This document shows positions 54,311-63,295 of a stretch of 64,000 bases of DNA, piece by piece. Numbering within the stretch: the stretch's first letter is position 1; the number at the start of each line of letters is the position of its first letter. Source of the DNA: Bryobacterales bacterium (GTDB lineage Bacteria; Acidobacteriota; Terriglobia; Bryobacterales; Bryobacteraceae). The stretch is taken from NCBI GenBank assembly GCA_026954325.1, contig JAIXKK010000126.1:1-64000 (forward strand). The letters run 5' to 3'. Under the pieces are notes generated by a model. That model was given only the letters and a program-made list of their open reading frames with translations. It did no database searches and was not told the origin of the DNA. A program made the translations under genes and the position numbers.

Positions 54311-54379
54311 GTCCTTACTATCGAACGTAGGGGGTTTCCACTTTACCCGTGGGAGGAAGTACTTAGGGAAAAACGGATG

Positions 54380-56344
54380 TTATCTTCCGGCAAGCAGAGG
54401 GATCATGCGCAGCAATTCGGCGACACTCCAGGCTTGGGCGACGGCTCCCTTGGGGCGATGGGGGGCGTCGCCGTCGTAGATTTCGGGGAGGGAACCGAGG
54501 CAACAGCGTTGAAGTTCCACTTCCATACCTTGCAGTAATCTTCTGCAAAATGACAGGTTATCGGCAGTGGACCCGAACACCCGAAGGCGCGCCTCGAGGA
54601 ATGGGCCCAACAGCCACGGCCACACTGTCCCCTGGTGATAGGCTCCATCCCGTTCTCGCGGTCCCCCCTCGTAGCGGCCGCGGTAATCGGGTTCGCCCGG
54701 GGCGAGCGTTCGCAGACCGGCGGGCGTGAGCAGGGTCTCCTCCACCCGCTCTAAAATCGATTGGCGCTGATCCTCGCTCATCAGGGGGAAGGGCAGACTA
54801 ATGGCGAAGATCTGATTCGGACGCAAGCGCTCATCGGGGCCTTGCGGGGCCAACCGGTCGTAAAGGCACCGGCGCTTCGGATTCCAAAACTTCGCTTCGA
54901 AGCTGCTTTGCACGCGCGCGGCTTCCATTTTCAGTTCCGCGGCGTACCGGAGTTCTCCAAACTCCGACGCCCAACGGGCCATCATCCGCAAGGCGTTGTA
55001 CCAGAGGGCGTTGATCTCGACGGGTTTGCCATGGCGGGGCGTGACCACCCAGTTGCCGGTCTTGGCGTCCATCCAGGTAAGCTGGGTTCCTTCGGCGCCG
55101 GCGCGCAGCAAGCCGTCCCCGGCATCCACGCCAATGCCGTAGTGCGTGCCGCGGGTATGCCACTGGAGAATCTCCTTCGCCGCGGGATAGAACGTTTCCC
55201 TCAGGAACTTTCCGCTGAAACCCGCCTGTTGGAGAGCCCAGACGGCCGGGAACATCCACAGGGTTGCGTCGGCGGTGTTGTACTCGGGCTTTTCCCCGGC
55301 ATCGGGAAACCGGTTCGGGATCACGCCCTGGTCCATCGCCTGGAGGAAGCCTTTAATTATGTCCTCGGCCTCGCCGGGACGGCCACGCGTGATGAGAAGG
55401 CCTGGGAGGCTGATCATTGTGTCCCTGCCCCAATCGGTAAACCAGGGATAGCCGGCGATCACCGTGGGCGAGCCGTTTGCGCGATGCACAAGGAACTGGT
55501 CCGCCGCGAGGTTCAGGCGGGCTTCGAATTCCGTCCGGGCTTTGGCGGCGATGGCGGTCCTCCGTTCCTGTTCGGAGGCTTCCCACCGGCGCACCTTCCT
55601 GCAATCGATCGAGGAGTGATTCTCGATGGTCGCCACCAGGTATGCCATCTCTCCGGGCAGAAGATCGAAATGAATCCAGCCGGGCGAGTAGGTATCTTCC
55701 TGAAAATCGAGGCCCCGTTCCATCTCTTTGCGGTATTCATTGCGGTAGTACCAGTTGCCCTCCGAGATGAAGCCGGCTCCATTATGGAAGAGGCGCAGGG
55801 CGGGCAGACCCTCATAGGGCTGGGCGAGAAGCATGGATCCGCGATCTTCCACTTGCCGGTGAAACCCCTCGCCGGCGTGCTGGAGGGAATGATAATCGCG
55901 ATAGGCCAGAAACGGCCGGACAGAGAGGCCGGCTTTGTTCGAAACGTGGTACTGCACAACCGCGGTCTGCTCGCCCTGTACGAGGAAGAGCCGTTTTTCC
56001 ACACAGGCACAGCCGGCACGGTAGCTCCAGACGGGAAACGGATCCAGCCGGAATTCCTCGAGGAGCCGGAACCCGGACGGGGCGATGACGCCAGGAAACT
56101 GCGCGGCGCCCAGGTTGTGGCGCTCACCGTCACAGAGGATTTTCTCCTCGAGACGCGAGAGGAGCATGTAGCGTTCGACGGGCGGGCGCAAGGAAGCGGC
56201 CAGCAACCCGTGATAACGGCGTGTATTGGCTCCGGCAACGGTTCCCATGGCGAACCCGCCGGCGGCGTTAGTTTCGAGCCACTCCAATTCCGAGGACCGG
56301 GTCCAATCCCGGCAACGCTCGCCGTCGATGACGATGGGTTCCAT
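54380..56344 (-). CDS. Glycogen debranching enzyme (amylo-alpha-1,6-glucosidase, GH133 type)
   Basis: 654 aa. N-terminal domain (1-about 260) starts with the characteristic EWLETNAAGGFAMGTVAGANTRRYHGLL region (only the key residues NGGF-like, T-x-RYHGLL are considered diagnostic). The catalytic (alpha/alpha)6 part has GYPWFTDWGRDTMISLPGL, PNRFPDAGEKPEYNTADATLW and RDGAYHQGTVWPWLLGP, with the expected acidic residues. It hydrolyses alpha-1,6 branch points after transfer. AGGAGA precedes the ATG, and a strong hairpin lies immediately upstream. Not clustered with other glycogen genes. Confidence 0.92.
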   Translation of the reverse strand: MEPIVIDGERCRDWTRSSELEWLETNAAGGFAMGTVAGANTRRYHGLLAASLRPPVERYMLLSRLEEKILCDGERHNLGAAQFPGVIAPSGFRLLEEFRLDPFPVWSYRAGCACVEKRLFLVQGEQTAVVQYHVSNKAGLSVRPFLAYRDYHSLQHAGEGFHRQVEDRGSMLLAQPYEGLPALRLFHNGAGFISEGNWYYRNEYRKEMERGLDFQEDTYSPGWIHFDLLPGEMAYLVATIENHSSIDCRKVRRWEASEQERRTAIAAKARTEFEARLNLAADQFLVHRANGSPTVIAGYPWFTDWGRDTMISLPGLLITRGRPGEAEDIIKGFLQAMDQGVIPNRFPDAGEKPEYNTADATLWMFPAVWALQQAGFSGKFLRETFYPAAKEILQWHTRGTHYGIGVDAGDGLLRAGAEGTQLTWMDAKTGNWVVTPRHGKPVEINALWYNALRMMARWASEFGELRYAAELKMEAARVQSSFEAKFWNPKRRCLYDRLAPQGPDERLRPNQIFAISLPFPLMSEDQRQSILERVEETLLTPAGLRTLAPGEPDYRGRYEGGPRERDGAYHQGTVWPWLLGPFLEARLRVFGSTADNLSFCRRLLQGMEVELQRCCLGSLPEIYDGDAPHRPKGAVAQAWSVAELLRMIPLLAGR

Positions 56345-56374
56345 GGTGGTGGCCGGCTCTCCTAATACAATAGC

Positions 56375-56400
56375 GCCCGGCGCCCCGCGGGGCGCCGGGC
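56375..56400. terminator. GC-rich hairpin between htrA-like and debranching enzyme genes
   Basis: GCCCGGCGCCCC pairs exactly with GGGGCGCCGGGC around GC: 12 bp of stem. On the minus strand it is followed by GCTATTGTATT, a weak U-rich tail that also contains a -10-like TATTGT for the next gene. Confidence 0.6.
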
Positions 56401-56420
56401 AATCGCGCGGCAGCCGGCGT

Positions 56421-57893
56421 TCAGACCGCGACGAACAGCGTCATTCCATGCCGGTTCACCAGGAGCAGATTGGGATTGGCGGAGTTCTTCAGCGCGTTTG
56501 CCAGATCCTCCGTGTTTTTCACCGGCTTATGGTTGGCTTGCTGAATCACGTCGCCGGGTTGAAGGCCGGACTCGGCAGCCTTGCTGGCGGCGTCCACACC
56601 GGTGACCACCACCCCTTGCGTGTTCGCAGGCAGCCGCAGTTGGGCGCGTGCGCCGGCGTCGAGGTTCTCCGTGGTCACGCCATCCAAGGCGGAGTGGGGA
56701 CCTTCCTTGCCGAGTTTGGCCTGCGTGGTCTTGTCGGGGAACGCATCGAGTTTCGCGGTCAATTCCCGCTCCGATCCGTTGCGCAGAACCTTGAGTTGAA
56801 CGGTAGAACCGGGACGCATCATCGAAATCCCGTTGCGCAACTGGTTGCTGTCCTCCACCGTCTTTCCATTGACTTCGAGAATGATATCGCCGGTCTGGAC
56901 ACCGGCGCGCTGGGCGGGACTGTTGGGGCTGACGTCTCCCACGAGGGCTCCGCGATTCTGCTTGGCTCCGAAACTCCTGGCGATGGCCGGGGTGACGTTC
57001 TGGGGCACGATGCCGAGGTAGGCGCGCGTCACCTTGCCGTCCTTGAGAAGATCGTCCATCACCTGATGCGCCAGACCGGAGGGAACGGCAAACCCGACGC
57101 CCTGGCTTCCGCCGGCGCGGGAGATGATGGCGGTGTTGATGCCCACCAGTTCGCCGCGGTCATTGACGAGCGCGCCGCCGGAGTTGCCGGGGTTAATGGG
57201 CGCGTCGGTCTGGATAAAGTCCTCGTAGTCTTCGATGCCCAATCCGCCGCGGCCGGTGGCGCTCACAATGCCCATGGTGACGGTCTGGCCGACGCCGAAG
57301 GGGTTGCCCATGGCGAGCACGACGTCGCCGACCTGCACCTTCGAGGAGTCGCCGACCGTGATGGCGGGCAGGTCCGCCGCATCGACCTTGAGCAGGGCAA
57401 CGTCGGTCTTGGCGTCACTGCCGACCAGAACCGCCTTGAATTCGCGTTTGTCACCCATGGTGACCCGGATATCCGTGGCGCCGTCGATGACGTGATTGTT
57501 CGTCAGGATATAGCCATTGGGGCTTACAATCACGCCGGAGCCGAGACTCTGTTCGCGGCGCTCCTTGGGGATGTTGAAGCGTCCTCCGAAATCCTCGCCA
57601 AAGAACTGGCGGAACATCGGATCCATCTGGCCGGAGAATCCGGCGGGCGTGCGCACCACGCGGGATGAAGAGATGTTGACCACCGAGGGAAGCGCCTTCT
57701 TCACGATGGGCGCGTAGGTATTGCGCGAAGGACCCTCATTGGGGTTCGCGAGCCTGACAGTAGCGGGGGGAAAGCTGCTCAGCGCGCGGTGGGCCACCAC
57801 GGCGGCAAAGGCCCCGCCTGCGGCCAGGACGAGGCTCAGCGCCGCCGCCGGCAGCTTTCCCGCCCTGGGAAAATTCATATCGATCCGTCTCAT
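56421..57893 (-). CDS. HtrA/DegP-type periplasmic serine protease
   Basis: 490 aa. GGAGG directly before 57893 supports this start over a later ATG at 57878. A hydrophobic anchor or signal (about 12-35) is followed by a trypsin-like domain with the full triad His134 (LTNNHVID), Asp164 (TDVALLK) and Ser238 (NPGNSGGAL). Two PDZ domains follow (about 300-390 and 405-490; NSPAQRAGVQTGDIILEVNG, SGLQPGDVIQQAN). It degrades or chaperones misfolded envelope proteins. An adjacent two-component system may link it to envelope stress, as inference. Confidence 0.93.
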   Translation of the reverse strand: MRRIDMNFPRAGKLPAAALSLVLAAGGAFAAVVAHRALSSFPPATVRLANPNEGPSRNTYAPIVKKALPSVVNISSSRVVRTPAGFSGQMDPMFRQFFGEDFGGRFNIPKERREQSLGSGVIVSPNGYILTNNHVIDGATDIRVTMGDKREFKAVLVGSDAKTDVALLKVDAADLPAITVGDSSKVQVGDVVLAMGNPFGVGQTVTMGIVSATGRGGLGIEDYEDFIQTDAPINPGNSGGALVNDRGELVGINTAIISRAGGSQGVGFAVPSGLAHQVMDDLLKDGKVTRAYLGIVPQNVTPAIARSFGAKQNRGALVGDVSPNSPAQRAGVQTGDIILEVNGKTVEDSNQLRNGISMMRPGSTVQLKVLRNGSERELTAKLDAFPDKTTQAKLGKEGPHSALDGVTTENLDAGARAQLRLPANTQGVVVTGVDAASKAAESGLQPGDVIQQANHKPVKNTEDLANALKNSANPNLLLVNRHGMTLFVAV

Positions 57894-58013
57894 TCTGCCT
57901 CCTTCTTGATCTGCGGGCAGCCTTTCGGGCCGCCTACTCCCTTGGACGGGAGGCGGAGCGGCGGGGATTATCCCGGCGGGTCAGTATTCCGCGCTCCGGC
58001 GTCTGACTACAGG

Positions 58014-58667
58014 TCAGGAAATGATACCCTTGCGGACGGCAAAGAGGATCAACTCGGGCAGCCCTTTGAGGTTGAGCTTCTCCATGATGTGGGCACGGTG
58101 AGTCTCGATCGTGTACGGGCTCACGTGCAGGACTTCGGCCACTTCCTTGTTCGATTTTCCCTCGGCGACGAGTTGGAGGACTTCACGTTCGCGGGGGCTG
58201 AGGAGTTCGTAGGAGTCCTCGGCGCCGGTTCGCTCGAGTTTGCGCATGTAATCTTCGAGCAGCACCTTACCGACGGCAGGGCTGAAGAAGGACTTCCCTT
58301 CCCGCACGGCGCGCACGGCGCGAATGAGGTCCGCCTCGGCGGAATCCTTCAAAAGGTAGCCTTTGGCGCCGGCACGTAGGGCCCTCAGAATATAGCCCTC
58401 GTCGGAGTGCATGGAGAGAATGACGATGGCGATGGTTTCCGATTGGGCATGGATCTGGCGGGCGGCTTCAATCCCGTTGAGGTTCGGCATGCCGATGTCG
58501 AGTACGGCCACGTCGGGGTTGAGAGAGGCGGCGAGATCGACGGCCTGGCGCCCGTCGGCCGCTTCACCGACGACGGTAAATCCCGGTTCCTGCTCGAGGA
58601 CGAGGCGTAGGCCGGTGCGAATTACGGTGTGATCATCGGCAAGCAGAATTCGAATCGTCTCGCGCAT
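58014..58667 (-). CDS. NarL/FixJ-type response regulator
   Basis: 217 aa. Receiver with ADD (10-12), phosphorylation Asp in VAVLDIGMPN and Lys in YLLKDS, then LuxR-type HTH (LSPREREVLQLVAEGKSNKEVAEVLHVS). The partner kinase is immediately upstream on the same strand (18-bp gap). It lies between htrA and the kinase, so control of htrA is conceivable. Confidence 0.92.
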   Translation of the reverse strand: MRETIRILLADDHTVIRTGLRLVLEQEPGFTVVGEAADGRQAVDLAASLNPDVAVLDIGMPNLNGIEAARQIHAQSETIAIVILSMHSDEGYILRALRAGAKGYLLKDSAEADLIRAVRAVREGKSFFSPAVGKVLLEDYMRKLERTGAEDSYELLSPREREVLQLVAEGKSNKEVAEVLHVSPYTIETHRAHIMEKLNLKGLPELILFAVRKGIIS

Positions 58668-58685
58668 GGTTCCGTATCCTCAAGG

Positions 58686-60017
58686 CTAACGCAGAGGCAG
58701 GTCCGCCGCGACGGTTGTCCCGCCTCCCGGCCGCGATTCAATGCGCAGCGCGCCGCCGAAGCGTTGCACGCGCTCTTCCATACCGAGCAGCCCCATGCCG
58801 CGCATGCGGGAGGGATCGAAGCCCTTTCCATCGTCCCGCACCTCGACGAGGATGCGGTCTTCGCGCTGGCGGACGGCAACGATCACGTTCCGTGCGCCAG
58901 AATGGCGGTTGGCGTTTCGCAGCGCCTCCTGGACGAGGCGATAGACGCAGGTTCTGTAGTCTTCGTTGAGGTCGTCGGAGACATTTTCATCCACTACTTC
59001 GACTTCGGCCCCCCCCTGGCGGGAGGTTTCGCGGGCCAGCCACTCGAGAGCCGGGATGAGGCCGAGGTCATCGAGCATTGAGGGGCGCAGCAGGAGGCTG
59101 ATATCACGGACCTCCCGGAGCAGTTGCTCAGCCCTTTCGCGAATGCCGTTCAGCAAGGGGCGCATGCTGTCCTCGCCGGGGGGAACAAGAGAGGCAAGGC
59201 GTCCGGTATCCACCAACAGCGCGCCGAGCGATTGGCCGACCTCATCGTGAAGCTCGCGGGAAAGAGAACGCCGCTCCTGTTCCTGAGCCTCGACGAGCCG
59301 CGCGGAGAGTTCCTGTAACTCCGACCGGTGGCGGAGAATCTGTTCGAGATGCACTCTCGCATTCGCCTCCAGTCTCAAGATGTACGCCAGACTGCCGAGC
59401 GCGATCAGCAGGCCGGCGCCCAGAGAGAACAGGAGGAAGGTAGTTCCTCTCTGCTGGAGTTGAGACAACTGTTGCGCCAGTTGCGAGTCGGCATCCTCGG
59501 TCACGCGCGCATCCAACTCCTGCAAGCGTTCGACGGTGGCGGTGAGCTCCGCCAGAGATGATGCCGAGGGGCATAGCCCGGAATCGATCGCCTGGCGGTG
59601 CTCGCCCAACTCGGCGCGGAGGCGGGCGAGGAGGGCGTCCTCTTCTCCGCTGGAGGGGGTGGGATACCGGGTGAGAGCGGCGTCGACGTCGAGTGAGAAC
59701 CGTTTCACGGAGGATATGGCCGGCGCAGAGGCCGCGGGCGCGCGGTAATCGGCCAGCCGTTCCACTTCGCGCGAGTAGAGCCATGTAGAACGCCGGATGA
59801 CGACGACGGCGGCGACCTTGGCGCGGCGCTCGGCGCGGAGATTCGCAATTTCGGCCTGCACCCTCTTCTGGGCGGACAGGCTATCGTAGCCGGCGACGAG
59901 CATCAGCAACAGCAGCGCCACGAACGCGGCGATGAGGATCGAGCGCCCACCCAATTCCGTCTTGTGCCGCATTGACTTCAGCATACGGGAATCAACGGCG
60001 ATGCGAGACAGATCCAC
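58686..60017 (-). CDS. Membrane sensor histidine kinase (HisKA_3)
   Basis: 443 aa. Two membrane helices (about 25-45 and 193-213) enclose a periplasmic helical sensor of 145 residues, the CHASE3-like layout. The phosphoacceptor His257 is in LSRELHDEVGQSL, and the ATPase has DDGKGF and GMGLLGMEERV. Alternative in-frame ATG codons lie at 59984 and 59972. Cognate to the regulator at 58014. Confidence 0.9.
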   Translation of the reverse strand: MDLSRIAVDSRMLKSMRHKTELGGRSILIAAFVALLLLMLVAGYDSLSAQKRVQAEIANLRAERRAKVAAVVVIRRSTWLYSREVERLADYRAPAASAPAISSVKRFSLDVDAALTRYPTPSSGEEDALLARLRAELGEHRQAIDSGLCPSASSLAELTATVERLQELDARVTEDADSQLAQQLSQLQQRGTTFLLFSLGAGLLIALGSLAYILRLEANARVHLEQILRHRSELQELSARLVEAQEQERRSLSRELHDEVGQSLGALLVDTGRLASLVPPGEDSMRPLLNGIRERAEQLLREVRDISLLLRPSMLDDLGLIPALEWLARETSRQGGAEVEVVDENVSDDLNEDYRTCVYRLVQEALRNANRHSGARNVIVAVRQREDRILVEVRDDGKGFDPSRMRGMGLLGMEERVQRFGGALRIESRPGGGTTVAADLPLR

Positions 60018-60095
60018 CGGCGGCTTCGAGAATCGGGACGATCGATACCGAAGGGGATCGAGTACATCGATAGCCGGGTGGCTGACACGGGCGTG

Positions 60096-60782
60096 CTACC
60101 TGGGCGGGCGGACAGTCTGGCGCTCGATGGTGACGAGTTTGCCGTCTTTGCGTTCCTCGATGGTCTTGCGGAAGTCCGGCGAGCCCTCGATGGCTTCCTG
60201 TTTTTCGACGCGCATCACCGTGAGTTTTCCATCGAGAAAGGCATACTGGCGCGATTCGTAGATCATGCCGCCGGAGCCGCCGCGCTCATAAGTCTTGAGC
60301 CGCTTGGAGGCCTGGTCGACGGTAAAGACCGGATATTCGCCGAGGGAGGCGAAGTTGCGGGTGTTGGGATCATACAGCCAGTAGTCGGCGTACGCGTTAG
60401 CGACTCCGTGGCTGGTGATGATCATGAGATCCTTGTAGCCGTCGAAATTCAGATCCTGCCCTCCGAAAAATACTTTGGCGCCCGGCAGTAGCGGCATCAT
60501 GTTTTTTACCTGGAGGGTCTGGGAGGCGGCTTGACCGCCCGGAGGCGTGACGGCAATGGAATGCACCACGCGGCCGGCTCCCGCCGGAGAGAAGGAGAAG
60601 CGGAAGAGGAAGGCGCCCGCGGCCGGCGAAATCCGGATGGCGCAAGGCTGACAGTCCTGGACGTAGGCCGGGGCAGACAATGCAGCGGCTGGGGTTTCAG
60701 AGGCTGCCGCCCGCGGAGCAGGCCGTTGGGCGCATCCGGCGGCGGTCAGTAGAATCGCGATCAGTCCGGCAAGAGGATACAT
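60096..60782 (-). CDS. Lipoprotein of unknown function with FG-GAP/integrin-like calcium motif
   Basis: 228 aa. Lipobox TAAGC (Cys17) predicts lipid attachment. A single DLNFDGYKDLMII segment near 112 resembles the Ca-binding D-x-N-x-D-G-x-x-D motif of FG-GAP/XAC2610-type proteins. The last part is beta-rich (QYAFLDGKLTVMRVEKQE). It starts inside the 3' end of the GH19-like gene (22-bp overlap), so the two are translated together. Function unknown. Confidence 0.7.
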   Translation of the reverse strand: MYPLAGLIAILLTAAGCAQRPAPRAAASETPAAALSAPAYVQDCQPCAIRISPAAGAFLFRFSFSPAGAGRVVHSIAVTPPGGQAASQTLQVKNMMPLLPGAKVFFGGQDLNFDGYKDLMIITSHGVANAYADYWLYDPNTRNFASLGEYPVFTVDQASKRLKTYERGGSGGMIYESRQYAFLDGKLTVMRVEKQEAIEGSPDFRKTIEERKDGKLVTIERQTVRPPR

Positions 60783-61636
60783 TTCGCTCTATTCGTCCTT
60801 TTCGTGCGGTCATCGAGTCCGTTGTATCCACCGTTGATGGTGCGCGTCACGGCGCGGATGTCATCGCTGTCGGCGAGGGCATTCAAGCCATTGGCGGACC
60901 AGAACCACCCGGAGCAATCGACGGCGACGGAAGCATCGGTAGCGAGGAGGCGGTTGTTGGGCTCTGTAACGTAATCCGTGTGGCGCGCGGTTCCGTAGGC
61001 GGTGTAGTTGGAACGGCCGGTGATCTGAATGAGCCCGCGGCCTTTGAAGCGGACGCCGTCTCCGGTCTGAGTGTTGCCGAGGTCGGCGCGGCCTTCGTAG
61101 GCCTCGCCGCCGGCGATCTCTTCGGTATAGCGGAGGTTGCCGCTCTCATGGCCGAGTTGCCCCAGAAAGTGGGACTGGCGCAGAGGGGTGTTGATGTTGT
61201 TGGCGGTAAGCGCGGCAGCAAAATGCGGGAAGAAACGGCCGACGAGGGTATCCGAAGCGGGATACATGATGATGCGGAATTTTTCCCGCGTGAGGCCGGC
61301 GCCGAGTCCTTCCTTGAGCTTCTTCCAGGTGTCGCCACCGGGTTCGACTTTGCTGGTCGGGCTGGGCATGTTGAGAACGCGGCGCTGGAACTCTGCGATA
61401 GCTCCCAGCGTGCCGTCGCCAATCCAACCGTCTTCCACAAGAGGCGCGAGTGGAATGAGTTTGCCGAGATTGCCATTGATCAGCATCTGGACCAAGCGGA
61501 CTTCCTCCCGCTTGTTATCGGAGAGAGCCTTGGGGCCGACCGATCCGGTAAGGCACATAGCGATGTCGCCTCCTCTGACTTTATTGAATTCTAGCTCAGG
61601 TTCTTGCGCGGAAGTTTCCTGTTCGCCCAGGCTCAC
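60761..61636 (-). CDS. GH19-like (chitinase/endolysin-type) enzyme with N-terminal peptidoglycan-binding domain
   Basis: 291 aa, GTG start. Residues about 25-105 form a peptidoglycan-binding-like domain (VRLVQMLING, GWIGDGTLGAIAEFQ). The GH19 lysozyme-like core (about 125-291) has FLGQLGHESGNLRYTEE with the catalytic Glu, YEGRADLGN, and RFKGRGLIQITGRSNY. Such enzymes cleave chitin or peptidoglycan. No signal peptide is seen, as in phage-type endolysins or proteins exported by other means. An acidic motif (DTLVGRFFPHF) is unassigned. Confidence 0.82.
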   Translation of the reverse strand: MSLGEQETSAQEPELEFNKVRGGDIAMCLTGSVGPKALSDNKREEVRLVQMLINGNLGKLIPLAPLVEDGWIGDGTLGAIAEFQRRVLNMPSPTSKVEPGGDTWKKLKEGLGAGLTREKFRIIMYPASDTLVGRFFPHFAAALTANNINTPLRQSHFLGQLGHESGNLRYTEEIAGGEAYEGRADLGNTQTGDGVRFKGRGLIQITGRSNYTAYGTARHTDYVTEPNNRLLATDASVAVDCSGWFWSANGLNALADSDDIRAVTRTINGGYNGLDDRTKRTNRAKCILLPD

Positions 61637-61821
61637 ACCATCAGGCGGGAAGTACTAATCCGGCGGAGGCGATATGGACTCGCTGAGACAGGATGAGAAG
61701 TACGGGAAGGGGCCGGTCCCGGCATGGTACCGCACCCCGCATCGGCGTGTTGAGAATTGTGGAAGAGCGGAGGCACTTACCTTTTGCAAATAAGTTTGGG
61801 CCCTAGAAGGAGTACCTCCCC

Positions 61822-63174
61822 ATGCCGCAAATAGGCATTTTGTTCGATTCTCAAAAGCTCGGGTCAGGTTTCTATGGCTACACGGCATTTCGCATTTTGT
61901 TCGCGGTGGCGCCGCCTCGTGAACTGGCCGGGTGTACGTTGTATCACGGCGAGATAGGAGACGGCCGGGCGAGGCCATATTGCATCGCCGTGGAGGCGGA
62001 GAGCGGCGCAGTGCTTGGAAAGATTCGCCATCTGTTCGCATCCTCGATGGCGAGAGGGCTGATGCCGGCGGGCGAGCGTTTCGTGGATGAGATGGCGCTG
62101 CAAGAGGAAGTGCTGGCGATGGCGGCCCGGATCACATGCGCGGGCGAGATGGTGGATTGCCATTCGCGGTGGCTGCAAGAGGCCTGGCAGAGGGGGCGGA
62201 GCTACGGATCCGTCACGTTGTCAGAACCGTCACGGCCGGCAGGGCGGCCACCGGCGGAGGTACGGTTACCGCCCAGGGTTCCGGACAAGGCTCCACCGGC
62301 GGTGAGAATCTCGCCGGCGGGCCGCAAGGCGTTCGCCTTGCTGGTGGCATTCAGCACGGCGGGAGCGCTGGCTCCCTGGCTCGGATGGGGATTGGCGGCT
62401 TGCGCGATGGTGTTTGTCGCGGGGGTAGTGCAGGGGTTCGCCATCCGGTGGAGGATGTGGGCGGAGGAAGGAACGCTCGAATCCGACGCGGTTCAGGAGA
62501 CGAGGCGGTTGTTGACGGCGAAGGCGGTTGGGGAGACGTCGGAAAGGCTTGGAGGAGAGGCGGCACAGGCAAGTCCACTGCTGCGCAGGATCCACGCCAC
62601 GTTGAAAACAGGCGATATGGCAGGGGCGTGTCTGCCGGCCGAGCAGCATGAGCAGGCCGATCGACATTCGTTGAGAGCCAATGTTCACGAGATCCGGATG
62701 CACGCCTGGGGGGTTGCGGCGGCGGCGGTATGCTCGCTTTCGGCAATGGCGGTCTTCCAGGGGGCGCGGTCAATGAACATGGAGATGCCCCGCCTGGCGC
62801 TTGCCGGGATTACGGGGTTCGTGCTGTTGCAATGGATGGCGAGCCTGCTGCTGGTGAACGGAGAACGGATGCTAGGCGTAATCCGGAGGGAGATGGGGAG
62901 CCTGTGGCTGCCGCTTCTTTCGACGGTCGTACCGGCTCAGAAGGCGCAATTCGGCGGCATCGAGAAGGCTCTGAGTGAACTGACGCAGGAGTTTCAAACG
63001 ATGCGCGGCGCCTTGGACCGGCGAAGAGACGGGGAGTTCGTGGAAACGATGGCGGAACTTCGCCGGGCGATTGATCAGTTGACGCCGGTGCTGGCCGGAT
63101 TCCGCGAACCGTTCGTGTTGCAGGCGGCGCCGGCGCCCGTAGCGCGGCCGAAAGTGATGGGCGCGACAGCCTGA
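61822..63174 (+). CDS. Membrane protein of unknown function
   Basis: 450 aa; AAGGAG 9 nt before the ATG. Residues 1-110 are a soluble N-terminal region with FYGYTAFRILFAVAPPRE and a partial cysteine pair. Four hydrophobic segments occur at about 172-190, 192-212, 298-315 and 325-345. The C terminus (about 370-435) is helical, likely a coiled coil (ELTQEFQTMRGALDRRRDG). The pattern resembles MotA-like or flagellar/ExbB-type proteins only superficially; I do not recognise the family. Confidence 0.6.
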   Translation: MPQIGILFDSQKLGSGFYGYTAFRILFAVAPPRELAGCTLYHGEIGDGRARPYCIAVEAESGAVLGKIRHLFASSMARGLMPAGERFVDEMALQEEVLAMAARITCAGEMVDCHSRWLQEAWQRGRSYGSVTLSEPSRPAGRPPAEVRLPPRVPDKAPPAVRISPAGRKAFALLVAFSTAGALAPWLGWGLAACAMVFVAGVVQGFAIRWRMWAEEGTLESDAVQETRRLLTAKAVGETSERLGGEAAQASPLLRRIHATLKTGDMAGACLPAEQHEQADRHSLRANVHEIRMHAWGVAAAAVCSLSAMAVFQGARSMNMEMPRLALAGITGFVLLQWMASLLLVNGERMLGVIRREMGSLWLPLLSTVVPAQKAQFGGIEKALSELTQEFQTMRGALDRRRDGEFVETMAELRRAIDQLTPVLAGFREPFVLQAAPAPVARPKVMGATA

Positions 63175-63295
63175 TCGCGGTTTGCCGGCAATGAGGGGCC
63201 GCCACGGGGGCGCGGCGCACGTTTTAACAGACTGGTGTAGTTGGCGGCGGCATTTCTAAACTCTTTGGACTAGCGGCCCACGCACGCCGCTGTTC

